Source of the DNA: Oscillospiraceae bacterium
GTDB taxonomy: Bacteria; Bacillota; Clostridia; Oscillospirales; Oscillospiraceae
DNA length: 64,000 nucleotides
Direction of reading: 5' to 3'
Assembly: GCA_009781515.1 (NCBI GenBank)
Contig: WQXY01000009.1
Span: 1-64,000 of the forward strand
Positions 63,269 through 64,000 of this stretch are shown here, piece after piece. The position numbers were made by a program, and so were the translations under genes. Within the stretch, counting starts at the first letter, position 1, and each line of letters begins with the position of its first letter. Below the pieces are notes generated by a model. That model made no database searches, was not told the DNA's origin, and saw only the letters and a list, made by a program, of their open reading frames with translations.

Positions 63269-64000
63269 ATGAAACGAATGAAACTAAAAAATATCATCAG
63301 CCTTGCCCTATGCTTCACCCTGATGCTCGGACTGCTTGCAGCCTGCAACGAAAACGCAGACACACCGGAAAATACTGACCCGAACAGTCCTTCAAACACC
63401 GTAGGCGGCATAAACAACCCGTATGACTACGAACCTCCGCAGTACATATACGTCGCCAAAACCGTATCCTTTCCAATCGATATTGATGTAGTTCATAACC
63501 TTTCTTATTTTGAAGAAAAGGTGTTTTTTACAGCCCGATTTGAGGAGCTTGACGAAAAAACACAAAACGTTATTTATACCAACCGCATTTTTTCAATGAA
63601 CTTGGACGGCACAGACTTTAAGGAGTTATCAGATTATGTCCTGTTTCAACCCGAACCGATTGACGGCTTATTCGGCAACTCATCCCTTACTTATATGCAA
63701 GTTGACAGCTTCGGCAATATATGGGTTGCCGAAGAATGGCATTATAACAATACGCAGCTTCCCTCAGGCAGTACCTTACGCAAATTAGACTCCGGCGGCA
63801 ATGAGCTTGTCTCTATAGATTTGGGCTCATACGGTGTCACTGCGTGGCAGCGACGAAGCAGCAGCTTCGGCATTGACAGCATGGGGAATATCTATTTCAG
63901 CAGCGAGGATGACATGGGTTCACTTTTGTATGTTTTAAGCAGCAATGGAGATGTAGAGTTCAAGCTCAGCCTTGAAGATACCAATATTACGCAGTTTATT
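63269..64000 (+). CDS. Propeller-like lipoprotein, paralogue of 43473, 3' end outside the window
   Basis: The frame is open from an ATG at 63269 (GAGGTG 7 nt upstream) to the window edge, giving 244 residues. A lipoprotein signal ends in LLAAC (residues 22-26). The mature part aligns with the lipoprotein at 43473: IFSMNLDGTDFKELSDY against IYSVNIDGSDLTELKNY, VDSFGNIWVAEEWHY against DDNGNVWIAEAAYY, and STLRKLDSGGNEL against AVRKLDATGSEV. The visible part is the propeller-like region; a C-terminal solute-binding domain is expected by analogy but lies outside. Expression is probably controlled by the adjacent two-component system through the phased array at 63161. Confidence 0.85.
   Translation, partial: MKRMKLKNIISLALCFTLMLGLLAACNENADTPENTDPNSPSNTVGGINNPYDYEPPQYIYVAKTVSFPIDIDVVHNLSYFEEKVFFTARFEELDEKTQNVIYTNRIFSMNLDGTDFKELSDYVLFQPEPIDGLFGNSSLTYMQVDSFGNIWVAEEWHYNNTQLPSGSTLRKLDSGGNELVSIDLGSYGVTAWQRRSSSFGIDSMGNIYFSSEDDMGSLLYVLSSNGDVEFKLSLEDTNITQFI

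Overview
The window reads as chromosomal DNA of a strictly anaerobic, motile, Gram-positive-type bacterium of the Clostridia (Bacillota). The evidence is a four-subunit pyruvate:ferredoxin oxidoreductase, a flagellin and a chemotaxis receptor, lipoproteins with typical lipoboxes plus lgt, a TagD-type cytidylyltransferase, several TTGACA/TATAAT promoters and strong GGAGG ribosome-binding sites. The genetic code is standard: RF2 is present and UGA is used as a stop. No rRNA, tRNA, CRISPR array or prophage structural gene was seen. The finer taxonomic position cannot be read from the window.

Layout. 1-5 kb: a partial AAA_14-type ATPase, then a reverse operon for an activated surface sugar (GDP-mannose pyrophosphorylase, a TagD-Gfo/Idh/MocA fusion, an SDR) and a forward GT2-TPR glycosyltransferase. 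5-11 kb: valS, pyrF, pyrC and tgt. 11-16 kb: chemotaxis receptor, flagellin, an NrnA-like DHH phosphoesterase and prfB. 16-21 kb: two overlapping histidine-kinase genes that look like one phosphorelay. 21-24 kb: porGDAB. 24-32 kb: a PAS kinase, thiI, comM and a 1045-residue hybrid kinase. 32-37 kb: galM, lgt, small membrane proteins and a LacI-sensor/GGDEF fusion. 37-41 kb: an Rpn nuclease and an amino-acid ABC importer.

41-64 kb is accessory and rich in regulators. It holds three sigma-70-family (ECF-type) genes, each followed by a membrane protein gene, a GntR-ABC operon, an ABC-2 export operon with duplicated permeases, a Fic protein with a tandem operator, a YefM-YoeB toxin-antitoxin pair, an ORF6N protein and an OmpR-family two-component system. 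Two paralogous lipoproteins that join a propeller-like domain to a solute-binding domain sit here with no permease next to either. One is divergent from an ECF sigma/anti-sigma pair, and both divergent promoters carry the same ECF-like signature. The other follows the two-component system and is preceded by a four-unit, 11-bp-phased TTAACA-type array like those bound by PhoB/PhoP regulators; similar arrays precede the response regulator and the gene after the kinase.

Three repeat families occupy many intergenic gaps: a GGGGACGGGGGTTTGTC element, a CGTCATTGCGAG...GGCAATCCAG two-armed element, and CCCTCTTTA-type palindromes. Some have supplied stop codons or false upstream starts to neighbouring genes. 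A 13-bp sequence, TGTATTGAAATGT, recurs in similar promoters of comM, the Rpn nuclease gene and the ORF6N gene. That shared promoter, the three phased arrays and the twin ECF promoters are the observations most worth following up.
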